Positions 34,760 through 45,639 of a DNA stretch of 64,000 bases are shown piece by piece. Below the pieces are notes generated by a model, which did not search any database, had not been told where the DNA came from, and was given only the letters and a program-made list of their open reading frames with translations. The position numbers and the translations under genes are program-made. The DNA is taken from assembly GCF_021869535.1 (NCBI RefSeq), contig NW_026262593.1:74466822-74530821 (forward strand), read 5' to 3'. Every line of letters begins with the position of its first letter. The first letter of the stretch is position 1. This stretch comes from Mytilus californianus. Its lineage: Eukaryota; Mollusca; Bivalvia; Mytilida; Mytilidae.

Positions 34760-35186
34760 TTGATTGATTGATTGTTGATTGCTTAACGTCCAGTTGCAAA
34801 TATTTCATGCATATTCAGGACGAGAACAAATTAACAATAAATGCAATAGGTAGGTTCTGTAGAAGGGGCGTCCGGGATTAAGGTCGGAGAAATTTAGACT
34901 GCCACGGGAAATGAGGGTATATTGGATAGGGACAGAAATTTAGCCTTGCAACAGGTCACCTACGGACCCCTCAAAGAGTTGTTGCAAGGGTTCTTAACGT
35001 GCAAAGAGCGTGGCACTCTCTTTACACGAGGCATCGGATTTAACGTCCCCATTCTGACCGGACGTGGCTGCAAATTTGTACATCCCGCACAGCCAAACAG
35101 ACGCCCCCCTTTAGCAAGGGTTTTACTGCCGGTCGGAGGAAGACCAATGGTGACCATACAACTATTCCCCAGTCACCCTCGGGGAT
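34760..35186 (-). mobile_element. SINE-like element, full length
   Basis: Perfect 13-bp target duplication GAAAATTGTAAAA (34747-34759; 35187-35199). Separated from the previous SINE by under 60 bp of older repeat. Confidence 0.88.
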
Positions 35187-35350
35187 GAAAATTGTAAAAA
35201 AAAACAATTTCAAATGGTCACAACTTTCAAACTAGTTTGAATAATTATAAGGGGTCTTCAGTAAGTATTGTAAGACTACAATGAGATGACATGCTTTTAA
35301 TTTAACTACTGGGCCAAAATCAAACCAAACTTGTCCTCAATCTAATACTA

Positions 35351-36755
35351 TTAATTTTGATTTAAACCTTTTTTACATGATTTCGAAAACAACAGTAGAT
35401 ACAGGTAAGCGACACAGGCTCTTGGGAGCCTCTAGTTGTATTTCCGGACAATAACTTGTGTGTAAGTGTATGGATCTTTCTGAAATTGTACCACAAGGTT
35501 CCATATAACAAAGGAAGGCTGAGACTGAGTATGGGAGTATATACCCCAAACATGCAGGAATTAGGGACTAAAAAGGTACCAAAACAAGCTTTTTTCTAAT
35601 TTCCAGACAATAACTTGTGTTTAAGTGTTTGGATCTCTCTAAAATTGTACTACAAGGTTCCGTACCCCAAAGGGAAGGCTGGATTACTCTAAAGGGGGAA
35701 GTTCAAAAAGATGGGGGAAGTTTTTCCCCAAATTTTTTTTTTCTGGGGGGGGGGGGGGGGGGGGTTATATCAATACATTTTAAGATCTTTGACCTCATTT
35801 ATTTTGTGTCCGAAACGTATATTATGTCAAAAGCTTCATCACAACCCAAACTCAAACAGTATCAAGATTGAATATTGTGTCCTAACTTTCTTCAAATATA
35901 GAATTATTGGTGTTCTTTGACATACTGAATTTGACCATGCATTTAGATTTTTAATTTTGGGAAATGTCTTCAAATTGACCAAAGCTCAAGTTAAGACTTT
36001 GTTTGATTGAAAAAAAAAAGAATGGTTGGGGTTCTTTGATATACTGAATGTAACCGTACATTGACATTTTTTTTTATGTAGGGCACAGAACATGACAGAT
36101 ATTACGGTTCTTGTAAAGTAAAATATGTGCTCAACGAGCACAAACTAAGGTCTTTTCAGACTCTGAACATGCTTAGCCTAGAAGCAGCAAACCCAAACTT
36201 ATTTTATGTGTTGTTCCTCGTACATTTTTGACTCTAAAATGAATATAGTTTCCATTTTTTGCAATCCCCTGCCTTTGGTTAATCTTGTTAAGATTTCAAA
36301 TAAAATAATAATGCCTTTGGTTAATCTTGTTAAGATTTCAAATAAAATAATATTGGTAAATAGCACAAATGTCCGGTTAATATGGACCAGGTGTATCAAC
36401 GTTTAAAGCGTTAATGTCCATATTGTTTGAAATTAAGTGCACTGTTGTTTAACCATGGTTACTGTTTTAAAAAGCGCAAACGTTCTGTGCCCTTTGCTAA
36501 GTAATTTAGGATATGCAATTTGAGGTATGACACGCAGTTATCAAAACGGTGGTTCAATCTTTGTTAGAGTACGTAAGATGTCATCACGATAGATTTGGCT
36601 GGATAATCTTAAAATGATGTCTGTTTTGTCAGGTTTTTAGACCCTAATGTCTGTATATTAATTGAAGTGAATTTGTTGGAAACATTAAGCAATGTCCATA
36701 TAGTATTTACATGCTACATATATATCAATTGAAGTTTTTGTCTTTTCTGTCAAAC
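35351..36755. repeat. Bivalve repeat tract with G20 run
   Basis: CAATAACTTGTGT, GGATC and TACAAGGTTCC occur twice (35451-35510 and 35607-35665). A motif with TTCTTTGACATACTGAAT occurs at about 35913 and again at 36031. G20 lies at 35745-35764. A 42-bp unit (CCTTTGGTTAATCTTGTTAA) is duplicated in tandem at 36271-36354. No gene. Confidence 0.6.
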
Positions 36756-36759
36756 ATTA

Positions 36760-36990
36760 TAAGGAGATGTAGTATGATTGCCAATGATACAACAATCTAC
36801 GAAAGTTCAAATAAAATGGATGTAAGCAATTAAAGGCAACGTTATAGTCGGCTATAAAAGGCCTAGACATACAAATTATAAAACAATTTAATTTTAAAAA
36901 TAAATGACTAATTTATCATAAAACAATATACGAAAAACAAATATGACAATTATGAACCAACGACACCCACTAAACTTGAAATTGTTTGCT
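36760..36990 (-). repeat. Reversed copy of the repeat at 13807
   Basis: GGAGATGTAGTATGATTGCC, then ATAGTCGGCTATAAAAGGCC and ACGAAAAACAAATATG match, diverged and in opposite orientation, the repeat that hosts the LINE at 13972. Confidence 0.6.
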
Positions 36991-37426
36991 TGTACATTTG
37001 TATTGTCGTGCGCTCTGAAAACCCTTATGGAACATGTACAAAACAGAAAGTTCTGAATAAATGTCACTCAATGTCATCTTTATGAACTCAGAAGTAGCTG
37101 CTGAATTCTTTAAAAAAATAACTTATAATACATGTACCAACCTTAACTATATTGGACTTCTTTGTCACACTGTTGACAAAATACTTATGAAATGGTTGTG
37201 TAGAATATAATTCTGACGCAATCTGACAAGCGTGCGAAAAAGGAAAAATTGCTGTTGACAACCATTGATCTGTAAATCAAAGTTCTCTTCTTTTAATTTT
37301 TAACCCCGTTGACAAATATGTTTATTTTATCTGAAAAAAAGGTAGAGCATTATTTCATATGAAATTGTACTACGTTACAATTTTTGTTTGTTAATTCCAT
37401 TTATTTAAGTTAGTTTGAATTATACA
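36991..37426. other. No gene recognised
   Basis: AT-rich 3' flank of the minisatellite gene candidate. Nothing supported. Confidence 0.45.
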
Positions 37427-38582
37427 TTAGACATTTTTGAAAAATGAATGATTTATAAGGGCTGTTTCATTAGTTTCATATTCAAAACGTTCCTCTCCAG
37501 AACTCAGATCATCAGTACAACCTTCACCATCAATCATCTGACCATCATCCTTTCCAGAGCTCAGATCATCAGTACAACCTTCATCATTCATTTGACCATC
37601 GTCCTTTCCAGAGCTCAGATCATCAGTACAACCTTCACCATCATTCATCTGACCATCGTCCTTTCCAGAGCTCAGATCATCAGTACAACCTTCACCATCA
37701 TGCATCTGACCATGGTCATATCAGAGCTCAGATCATCAGTACAACCTTCACCATCATTCATCTGACCATTGTCATTTCCAGAGCTCATATCAGCAGTACA
37801 ACCTTCACCATCATTCATCTGACCATTATCCTCTCCAGAGCGCAGATCATCAGTACAACCTTCACGATCATTCATCTGAACATCGTCATTTCAAGAGCTA
37901 AGATCAGCAGTACAACCTTCACCATCATTCATCTGACCATTATCCTCTACAGAGCTCAGATCAGCAGTACCACCTTCACCATCATTCATCTGACCATTAT
38001 CCTTTCCAGAGCTCAGATCAGCAGTACAACCTTCACATCATTTATCTGAACATCGTCCTTTCCAGAGCTCAGATCAGCAGTACAACCTTCACCATCATTC
38101 ATCTGAACATCGTCCTTTCCAGAGCTCGGATCAGCAGTACAACCTTCACCATCATTCATCTGAACATCGTCCTTTCCAGATCTCAGAGCAGCAGTACAAC
38201 CTTCACCATCATTCATCTGATCATTATCCTTTCCATAGCGCAGATCAGCAGTACCACCTCCACCATCATTCATCTAAACATCGGCCTTTCCAGAGCTCAG
38301 AACAGCAGTACAACCTTCACCATCATTCATCTGAACATCGTCCTTTCCAGAGTTCAGATCAGCAGTACAACCTTCACCATCATTCATCTGACCATTATCC
38401 TTTTCAGAGCTCAGATCAGCAGTACCACCTTCACCATCCTTCATCTGACCATTATCCTTTCCAGATCTCAGAGCAGCAGTAAAATCTTCACCATAATTTT
38501 TCTGACCATCGTCTTTTCCACAGCTCTGGCCATTACAAGATTTCAAACTTTCAAGTGCCCAGTCAAAATTTTCCATAAACAT
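37427..38582 (-). pseudogene. Acidic 19-residue-repeat protein gene, broken
   Basis: On the minus strand an ATG at 38582 opens M-F-M-E-N-F-D-W, then about 18 copies of a 19-residue unit of the form M-N-D-G-E-G-C-T-A-D-L-S-S-G-K-D-D-x-Q. A non-repeat end follows (E-E-R-F-E-Y-E-T-N...) with stop at 37427. Each unit holds one cysteine. The frame is interrupted by a CAG-to-TAG change at 38274, a one-base loss near 38035, a TGA near 37890 and a one-base loss near 37715. Without these it would be one frame of about 385 codons. An acceptor-like TTTTTTTTCAG lies just upstream. I know no family with this unit. It may be an expressed gene in other haplotypes or a minisatellite with incidental coding potential. 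Confidence 0.5.
37493..38525 (-). repeat. 57-bp minisatellite, about 18 units
   Basis: A unit with CAGTACAACCTTCACCATCA, TTCATCTGACCATCGTCC and TTTCCAGAGCTCAGATCA recurs every 57 bp, with one unit shorter by 3 and others by 1. The period equals 19 codons. Variants such as GATCATCAG / GATCAGCAG are grouped along the array (left third mostly CATCAG, right part CAGCAG), the usual sign of local unit spread. Confidence 0.92.
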
Positions 38583-38600
38583 TTTACATGTTTCTTTCAA

Positions 38601-38812
38601 GTTCTTTTACCTGAAGACATCTGAAAAAAAAGGAAATGTCCATATCATTAATAAACTTAGAAGTTGGAATACTTGGTTTTGTTTTTTTCATTTATTCATA
38701 TTTTTGAAATTAATTGTCCTATCAAAAGTTTTGAAATTATTATACATATACCGAGGAAATATGATTTCCTTGAATAAATAATTTTCATATCACCTAGAGT
38801 GAAAGGGAAATA
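38601..38812. other. 5' flank of the minisatellite, no feature
   Basis: AT-rich, featureless apart from the TA target site of the next element. Confidence 0.5.
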
Positions 38813-39325
38813 CAGTAGAACCTCGATTTCTCGAACACAAAGGGACCTCTAGAATTAGTTCGAGCCATCGAAAAATCGGAAAATTATCCAGTCACAATCT
38901 GCCACTGATTTGACTTTATAATTTTTGGTTCTCTCCCCTTCTGAACTGGATCGTTTATAAATCCAATTAAGGCCAATTAAGGTCAATCACCGATAGAAGA
39001 TCAATCAGATAATCTGTGTCACCTTTATTGACATTTAATCACTTCCCTATCGCTCATCAGTCTGATCTTTTATTTTTCACACCTGTTGACATTTTTTTGA
39101 CATGTCAGCTAATTAATAATTGTTGTTCGAGAAATTGAGAGTAAAAAATGTGATTTTGTTATTGAAGGTTCATAAAAGTGAGTACGAGGATTCGAGAAAT
39201 CGGGGTTCGAAAAACCGCGAGTTTAATTAAAAAGATATATAGGGAAAATTGACGGGACTTTAAAAGTAGTTCGAGAAATCCATGGTGTTCGAGCTAGCTG
39301 TGTTCGAGCCACCGAGATTCGACTG
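38813..39325. mobile_element. Pogo/Tigger-like MITE, 513 bp
   Basis: Inverted termini CAGTAGAACCTCGATTTCTC and (reversed right end) CAGTCGAATCTCGGTGGCTC, both continuing GAACAC, are flanked by TA on each side (38811-38812; 39326-39327). CAGTAGAACCTCG-type ends with TA duplication are typical of pogo/Tigger elements. There is no transposase. The interior repeats the GTTCGAGAAAT motif several times. Confidence 0.75.
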
Positions 39326-39327
39326 TA

Positions 39328-40259
39328 AATGTATAATGACACATAAAACATTTATCTAACATAAGTTTTAACTTTGAAAACCTGAAATGGGGGAGATCAC
39401 CCCCAAAAAAAAATTTCAATGGGGGAGATTCATCGTAGCGACGAATTTTCGAAGGCTTTTTAAAGTCTTTTTTTGTCATATGAGGAATGTGTTACATGAT
39501 TGTTATAAATTAACTTCCATTTTCAAATTTGATTTTCTTGTTTTTTTGTTAATTCATAAACGAAGATTCAAATCAAGAAAAGGTCACTGTCTGAATAGAT
39601 CTATGAATTACCCGACTTAAGTTGAGATGTAAATGTTAATTGCCTTTAAGACCTATAGAAACATTCGTTTTGCATAATCAAAAGTTAAAATACAAGAATT
39701 GAAAAAAGCAAGATCGGTCATGTCCCGAATTGGAACTTCAATCGTCAATTTTAGACATATTTATATTACTTTTTATCTTTATTTGGTTCCCTTTGAGTCC
39801 TGAAACATTATGTTTCCTTTATTGGTGAAAATATTTTCACTAGAAACAAGAATTAATAGGAATGTGCACTCGTGAATCTGCACAACTGATTAACGAAAGC
39901 ACGGGAAAACATTGGTGAGGGGAGCGAAAACCACAGTCCTTTGCTTACAATCCGATGCGTTCCGATTGCAGGGGTATATGCATAAAATCATCATGGAATT
40001 GTGATGTACTTGTTGTTAACTAACTGCATACCAAATATCATTGACCTATGATAAGTAGTTCTTGAAAAAATGAGATGAGCAAAAACTCTTACAATTGTGG
40101 ATGCCGCTGTAGCAGGAAAAGTTGTACCCATGTCTCGCCTATGACAAAAACGAAGTAAAAACAATGAGTCACCGACACTTCATGGTCGGTGACTTTATAA
40201 GAAAGAAAAAACCATGCAACAAAAATAAGTCCCCGACACTTCGTGTTTTGGGAAATAAT
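39328..40259. other. No gene recognised
   Basis: A GGGGGAGAT motif is repeated near 39388 and 39420. Near 40165-40240 an ACACTTC phrase recurs about 68 bp apart (CACCGACACTTCATGG / CCCCGACACTTCGTG). No coding support. Confidence 0.45.
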
Positions 40260-40267
40260 AATGATAA

Positions 40268-41659
40268 TAGAGCTGTCATTGATAGATTCGATATCGATGT
40301 ATTGATCGCGATACAAAATTTTTGATACGATATCGATACATTTGTAATGTATCGATTCTCAAAACGTATTTTTTTCCTGATTTTACTATTCCGACTGATT
40401 TTCTTTTAGTAAGTCGTTATTTCTGATAATGCTGAAAGTGAAAGTATTAAAACAAAATCAGAACCAGAGGCTCCGAGGAGCCTGTCATCGCTCACCTGGT
40501 TAACCAGAGGTTTCAGATAAGAAAATTTTTACAACATTTTCCCATATGAATATGGACATGGGATATAATTCTGAAAGAAGACCACCTAAGGACCAATGGT
40601 GGCAAGGTTGGTTCAAACTGACCAAGTGGTTATAGAGAAAAAGATTTTTAAGCAATTTTCCCATAGGATCCTATGTTAAAACTATGTTCGGCTCTGGCAG
40701 CCATCTTGGATTACGGATCGGGTCATCAGTCTGCACCGTTAGCCACCAGTTCGATGCCACAGACTAATAAATATTGATTCAGACTAGTGAAATTTTTTAA
40801 ACTTTAATATAGGAATAAAGGGACAACGGTTAATTTTAAGATTACGGACTAGTAGATGAAAAAGTATTTGGTGAAGACTGGGTCATCAGACACAATTCTG
40901 GAAGAGGACCACCTAAGGACCTTTGCTGCTTAGTTTGGTTAAAATTGGCTTAATGGTTTCAGACGAGAAGATTTTTAAGTAATTTTCCCATAGAATCCTA
41001 TGTTAATCTATGTTCGGCAATGGCGGCCATCTTGGATTACGGTTCGGGTCATCGGACACAATTCTGAAAGAAGACCACCTAAGGACCATTGCTGCCAAGT
41101 TTGGTTCAAATTGACCTAGTGGTTTCAGAGGAGAAGATCTTTAAGAAAAACCAGGCAGTGGGTGGCACATGACATATTTTGTTTTCAAAATGTTTTCATC
41201 TATTTCATATCACAAATTCATTCTTTCTCAAAGTTAAATTTTGTTTTTTTATTAACTTCAACAAATAAAGAGAAAACAAATACATAGAAAGCACTGAAAA
41301 TTCATTGAAAAGGGGAGATAACTCTTCATTTTGTACAAAATTTTGTTGTATTGTTAGTGAACTTTAAAATCATTTTCTGAGCCATCCACTGTTGATTCAA
41401 AAATATCTTTGACATATATATCCTTTGTATGATATAAACATTGCATTGGAACCAAAACTTCAGTGGGGAAAAACATTATGTTGTGCCACCCATATCATAG
41501 GATTTGCCTGATATTTACTTGGACAGCCTCTTAATTAAATCAAAGCCATTTTCTCTAGTAGAAACGGAGGACAGACTTTACATTATTCAAGTAAAAGACT
41601 ACATTGAACAGTACATTTCAATATATCGATACTTAATTTGTCCATCAATGACAGCTCTA
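40268..41659. mobile_element. hAT-like non-autonomous DNA transposon, 1392 bp
   Basis: Ends TAGAGCTGTCATTGAT (40268) and ATCAATGACAGCTCTA (to 41659) are perfect 16-bp inverted repeats. They are flanked by a perfect 8-bp duplication AATGATAA (40260-40267; 41660-41667). An 8-bp duplication and a TAGAG-type terminus are hallmarks of hAT elements. Subterminal copies of ATCGATA are frequent (AGATTCGATATCGATG, GATACGATATCGATAC, TATATCGATACTT). No transposase is visible. The middle is filled by bivalve repeats, including three diverged copies of ACCACCTAAGGACCA. Confidence 0.82.
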
Positions 41660-41667
41660 AATGATAA

Positions 41668-42208
41668 TTATAAATAAACGCAAATAACAATATGCCTCCC
41701 CGAATCTTGGTTCAGGGCAACATAATAAGAAACTAAAAATACTAACAAACAAAAACTGACACATACTTTTGAAGCATGTATATGAAATAATTTGAGTAAG
41801 AGCACATAAGCAATCATAAACAAATCATGATTTTAACAAATATGTTAGGGGTTTCCCCAAGTTAGAAAATAGAAATTTGTCAACTATCATTTTATCAAAG
41901 GTCTTTAAGGGAGATAATATGCAAATTTATAGCCTCTCAAGATCAAAAGACTTATTTTCATATATTTAACTTGATAGTATACGTGTCCGACTCATCTAAG
42001 GAAGAACAAATTGTAACAGAAACAATTTAAATGCCACAATACCAAGCTATTCCTGTTTAATTCTATCAAAGTTTCCAGGAAAGGCACTCGTAATTTTTTT
42101 TTTACTTCAAAACTGAAAGAATGAAAGAAAAACATTTTAATTTCAAAATACACTCAAGAATTCTAGACTACAACATTTCCAAAATTAAACATGATTCAAA
42201 TTGATACA
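41668..42208. other. No gene recognised
   Basis: AT-rich sequence without supported features. Confidence 0.45.
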
Positions 42209-42545
42209 GGAAATTGACATGCGACATCTTGGTAAGTCGCACACACTATACAACACATGGTGCTGAAGCTGTATACCAAATTTCAATTAATTCCCATAAG
42301 TGGTTGCAGAGTTTTAGCTTACAAAAATTTATTTGGACGTACGTACCTACGTACAGACTAAATTTAAGTTCGGTAAACCGGAAATTGACAAGCGGCATCT
42401 ATGCAAGTCGTATACACGAATCAACTCATGGTGCTGAACATGCATACCGAATTTCAATGTATTCTCATAAGTGGTTGCCGAGTTTTAGCTGACGAAAATT
42501 TTATTGGAAGTACCCATACACACGGATGTAGGTAAAACTTAATGC
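42209..42545 (+). repeat. Tandem pair, about 170-bp unit
   Basis: GGAAATTGACA, GTCGCACACAC / GTCGTATACACG, CATGGTGCTGAA, AAGTGGTTGC and GAGTTTTAGCT occur in the same order from 42208 and again from 42379. The second copy is followed by GGATGTAGGTAAAACTTAAT. A recognisable bivalve repeat. Confidence 0.7.
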
Positions 42546-42884
42546 CCCCGACCCCTGTGAGAAAGATAGTATTCTACATTGGTGTATCATAAAGACTGCA
42601 ATCATGTGCATACTAATAAGGATTATATAAATATATCAGTGTTCGCCCCAAAACATATTTGTATCTAAGAAAAGTTAATAATTTGTGAACCATCTTTTTG
42701 CTAGAAATATATTAACATTACAGGTTGTTGATGGAAGTAACGGACAACATATTCAACACGATTATGAGATCAGTCACCATAGTTTTATATAGGTTTTAGC
42801 ATTAATGTTGAACAATATTTCATGTTTGATAATTGATGTTTGATTTTCTAATCTAGCAGCTATTCCATCTATATAGTGTTTTAC
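42546..42884. other. Non-coding flank of the exon at 42885
   Basis: Nothing recognised. On the minus strand this would be intron downstream of the donor at 42884-42883. Confidence 0.4.
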
Positions 42885-43019
42885 CTGTCGTGAATAATGA
42901 TAGAAGTAATTAACAATTTGTTGTGGTATCAAAAATTCATCATGGGTAAGCCGCCTTATCCCATTCAACATTGCTGACTGCATTTCCAAAGACACATAAA
43001 CCGGGTACTTTTTTTTTGG
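42885..43019 (-). CDS. Isolated 135-bp exon, unassigned family
   Basis: Minus strand: acceptor GCAAAGCACTAG ends at 43020, donor GTAAAAC begins at 42884. The 45 codons between are open in phase 0-0: P-K-K-K-Y-P-V-Y-V then E-M-Q-S-A-M-L-N-G-I-R-R-L-T-H-D-E-F-L and Q-Q-I-V-N-Y-F. The R-L-T-H-D-E-F...Q-Q-I...Y-F pattern resembles, from memory, an uncharacterised bivalve/cnidarian family that also has a C2H2 finger, possibly the one decayed at 51 kb. No neighbouring exon was found, so gene or fragment is undecided. Confidence 0.45.
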
Positions 43020-43207
43020 CTAGTGCTTTGCCTAATTTGAAATTCTTCGTTTAAAAATTTCTTTTGGTCTGCGTAAATGTTACATTAGCCTTCATGGATT
43101 TTCTGTGGCGTTGTTGGTTTGAGTGTGTCTGATTTTAGACGCAGACAACAGGTTACAAAAATACAAAGATCAATTAAAACTTTTTGAAATTATAAACTGA
43201 TCAAATG

Positions 43208-43633
43208 ATTGATTGATTGATTGTTGGTTGCTTAACGTCCAGTGGCAAATATTTCATGCATATTCAGGACGAGAACAAGTTCACAATAAATACAATAGGT
43301 AGGTTCTGTAATAGATTAAGGGATTAAGGTCGGAGAAATTTAGACTGCCACGGGAAGTGAGGGTATATTGGATAGGGACAGAAATTTAGCCTTGCAACAG
43401 GTCACATACGGACCCCTCAAAGAGTTGTTGCAATGGTTCTTAACGTGCAAAGAGCGTGGCACGCTCTTTACACGAGGCATCGGATTTAACGTCCCCATTC
43501 TGACCGGACGTGGCTGCAAATTTGTACATCCCGCACAGCCAAACGGACGCCCCACTTTAGCACGGGTTTTACTGCCGGTCGGAGGAAGACCAATGGTGAC
43601 CATACTTCTATTCCCCAGTCACCCTTGGGGGTC
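43208..43633 (-). mobile_element. SINE-like element, full length
   Basis: Perfect 12-bp target duplication ACTGATCAAATG (43196-43207; 43634-43645). Near-identical to the other young copies. Confidence 0.87.
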
Positions 43634-43668
43634 ACTGATCAAATGTGAATTAATTTAAATACAACGTC

Positions 43669-43957
43669 AATGATTGATTGATTGTTGGTTGTTTAACGTC
43701 CAGTGGCAAATATATCATGCATGTTCAGGACGAGAACAAGTTAACAATAAATACAATAGGTAGGTCTTGTAAAAGATGATGGTCGGGGAAATTTGGACTG
43801 CCACTGGAAAATGAGATATATTGAATAGGAACAGAAATGTTGCCTTCCAACAGGCCACCTACTGACCACTCAAAGAGTTGTGGCAAGGGTTCTTAACGTG
43901 CAAAGAGCGTGGCACTCTCTTTACACGAGGCTTCGGATTTAACGTCCCCATTCTGAC
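43669..43957 (-). mobile_element. SINE, older 5'-truncated copy
   Basis: Begins (TGAT)n-GTTGGTTGTTTAACGTCC less than 30 bp after the previous SINE and stops at CCCCATTCTGACA, so the 5' third is missing. It shares subfamily variants with the copy at 62968 (GGGAAATTTGGACTGCCACTG, split by changes), which suggests an older branch. Confidence 0.75.
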
Positions 43958-44482
43958 ATACCAGATGCATAAATACATATTTGAGCTAGCGTTTTCTAAA
44001 CAGTATATCAACATATTACATCATATCGCGTCAAGAAACCTTCTCCAAATAACTGCTACACCGGAAAAAAAAATCTATACAGAGTACCACTTACATTGTA
44101 TACACAATCTGAGGAAAACTGATAAACTCTATATTCAAGACATTTGACGACAAAATAAGTGCATGCTACCCTGGTATACCGATGATGACATTCCAAAGGA
44201 TAATATTCCAACAAAAGATGAAAACATCTCTGCAAGCTTTAGCAAACATGATCAATTATTCGTCACACTAATTCACTAGAATGTCAATAAGCAAATTCAG
44301 TTACAAATTGAATGTTAAATAATCTAGCTGTTTGGAATGTGTAATAAACAAAAAGTAACAATCCATTTTATAACACAAGAAACAACATAAACTACAATTA
44401 AAAGGCCTATCATTTTTACATGGTTATAGTTCTTCATATATTTAACAAAGTTAAATTTTTTTTATATTTCAACTCTGCCAAT
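43958..44482. other. No gene recognised
   Basis: AT-rich. The open frame running out of the SINE to 44147 is incidental. Confidence 0.45.
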
Positions 44483-44793
44483 TCATTCAAAAGTTTCCTG
44501 GCTACGCAGGTATCTCCATCTACTAACATAATTATGACTTTTGAAAGAAATTGACATATTGTTCTGAATTTTCTTGGAGTAAACCAAATTAAATGCGTAT
44601 ACTGTCCCAATGTATGTTATAAACAAGGATATGAAATTATCACATTGTGCAATTGTCTGTGACTCTGCCTCCACCACAAATGCTAACTCTTCTATTGTCA
44701 GAACGTCTTTTTTATCACCAATTTCACACAAGAAAAGACTTTTTGAGGCAATCAAACTTCTTTGAATGTCAAGAAAATGCAAAATCATTCTCT
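44483..44793 (-). CDS. Exon-like fragment, about 103 codons, unassigned
   Basis: The minus-strand acceptor CTGTCTTGTTTCAAG ends at 44794, and an open frame runs to a stop at 44483. It starts R-M-I-L-H-F-L-D-I-Q-R-S-L, has an acidic middle (T-I-E-E-L-A-F-V-V-E-A-E-S) and then I-S-L-F-I-T-Y-I-G-T-V-Y-A-F. The even amino-acid mix and the splice signal support a real terminal exon or its relic. I do not recognise the family. Confidence 0.4.
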
Positions 44794-45390
44794 TGAAACA
44801 AGACAGGTAACACAGGTAACGTGCAGGGAGCATTGTTCCTATTTAAATCTGACGTGGCTATGTATTTATGCATCCCTAACAGTTAAATGAACATCTGGCT
44901 AAGACTCATATTTTACTGACTATAAAAATACGAGGGAATGACTTTTTAAAGAGGTATCCAAAAGTTGCATTGATTCTAACGTTCAGTGAGCGTGAAACTC
45001 AAGAGGCATTGCTTTCAATGACCTCATTCTGACCACGAGTGGCTACACATTCGTATATCCTAGACAGCCAAACAGATCTTCCCACTCGGGTAAAGGGTGA
45101 CCCTTCAAAGAGTTGTAACACGTATACTTCAACATGCAGGGAGGATTGTCCCTATTCAGAGCTGACGTGGCTGTGTATTTATACATCACACAGTTTCAAA
45201 TGTTCCCTTCAACGTAGAGAGAGCAATGTCCTTATTCAGATCCAATGCTCAGAGAGCGGGCATCTCTGCTCACACGAGGCCTTGGTGTAAATGTCCTTAG
45301 TGTGACCAAAACGTGCCCATTACGTCCCCAATTAGACAGGACGTGGCTAAGTATTTATACATGCCTTATAAATTTCTTGTTTACAAAATT
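44794..45390 (-). repeat. Old SINE relics in series
   Basis: Diverged SINE phrases recur: CCTCATTCTGACCACGAGTG, CAGCCAAACAGATC and CCTTCAAAGAGTTGTAAC, then GAGCTGACGTGGCTGTG, CACACGAGGCC and GACAGGACGTGGCTAAG. Likely two or three ancient partial copies, also reaching the stretch 44800-44900. Confidence 0.5.
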
Positions 45391-45394
45391 ATAA

Positions 45395-45620
45395 ATTTTT
45401 CGAAATACCAAGGATTTTCTTATCCCAGGCAAAGATTACCTTCGTCGTATTTGGCACAATCTTGGAATTTTGGGTCCTTAATGCTCTTCAACTTTATACT
45501 TGTTTGGATTTATAACTATTTTGATCTGAGCGTCACTGATGTGTCTTATGTAGACGAAACGCGCGTCTGGGTATTAAATTATAAGCCTAGTAACTTTGAT
45601 AACTATTTACAAATAAATGG
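45395..45620 (+). repeat. Dispersed mussel repeat
   Basis: TTTTCTTATCCCAGGCAAAG, TTTGGCACAATCTTGG, GCTCTTCAACTTTATACTTG and GAGCGTCACTGATGTGTC form a repeat that occurs reversed at 7810-8010. Its open frame is not a gene. Confidence 0.65.
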
Positions 45621-45639
45621 ACGTCTGGTCTGACTATGA

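Larger units (their letters stand above)
34081..35350 (+). repeat. Bivalve interspersed repeat carrying two SINE insertions
   Basis: With the SINEs removed the sequence reads continuously: GGAGTAATTGCCCTTTATAG, CAACATGGCCGCCATGG, ATAACAATAGAACATAGGGG, then TAACTACTGGGCCAAAATC. This is a repeat type I know from mussels. Confidence 0.55.

Noticed and set aside
37448..37765. Plus-strand open frame through the minisatellite
   Set aside because: Mirror of the 57-bp period. The minus strand has the better amino-acid mix and non-repeat ends.
41150..41530. Possible nested inverted-repeat element inside the hAT-like element (GGGTGGCACA at both ends)
   Set aside because: Only about 10 bp match and offsets differ; no target duplication was found.
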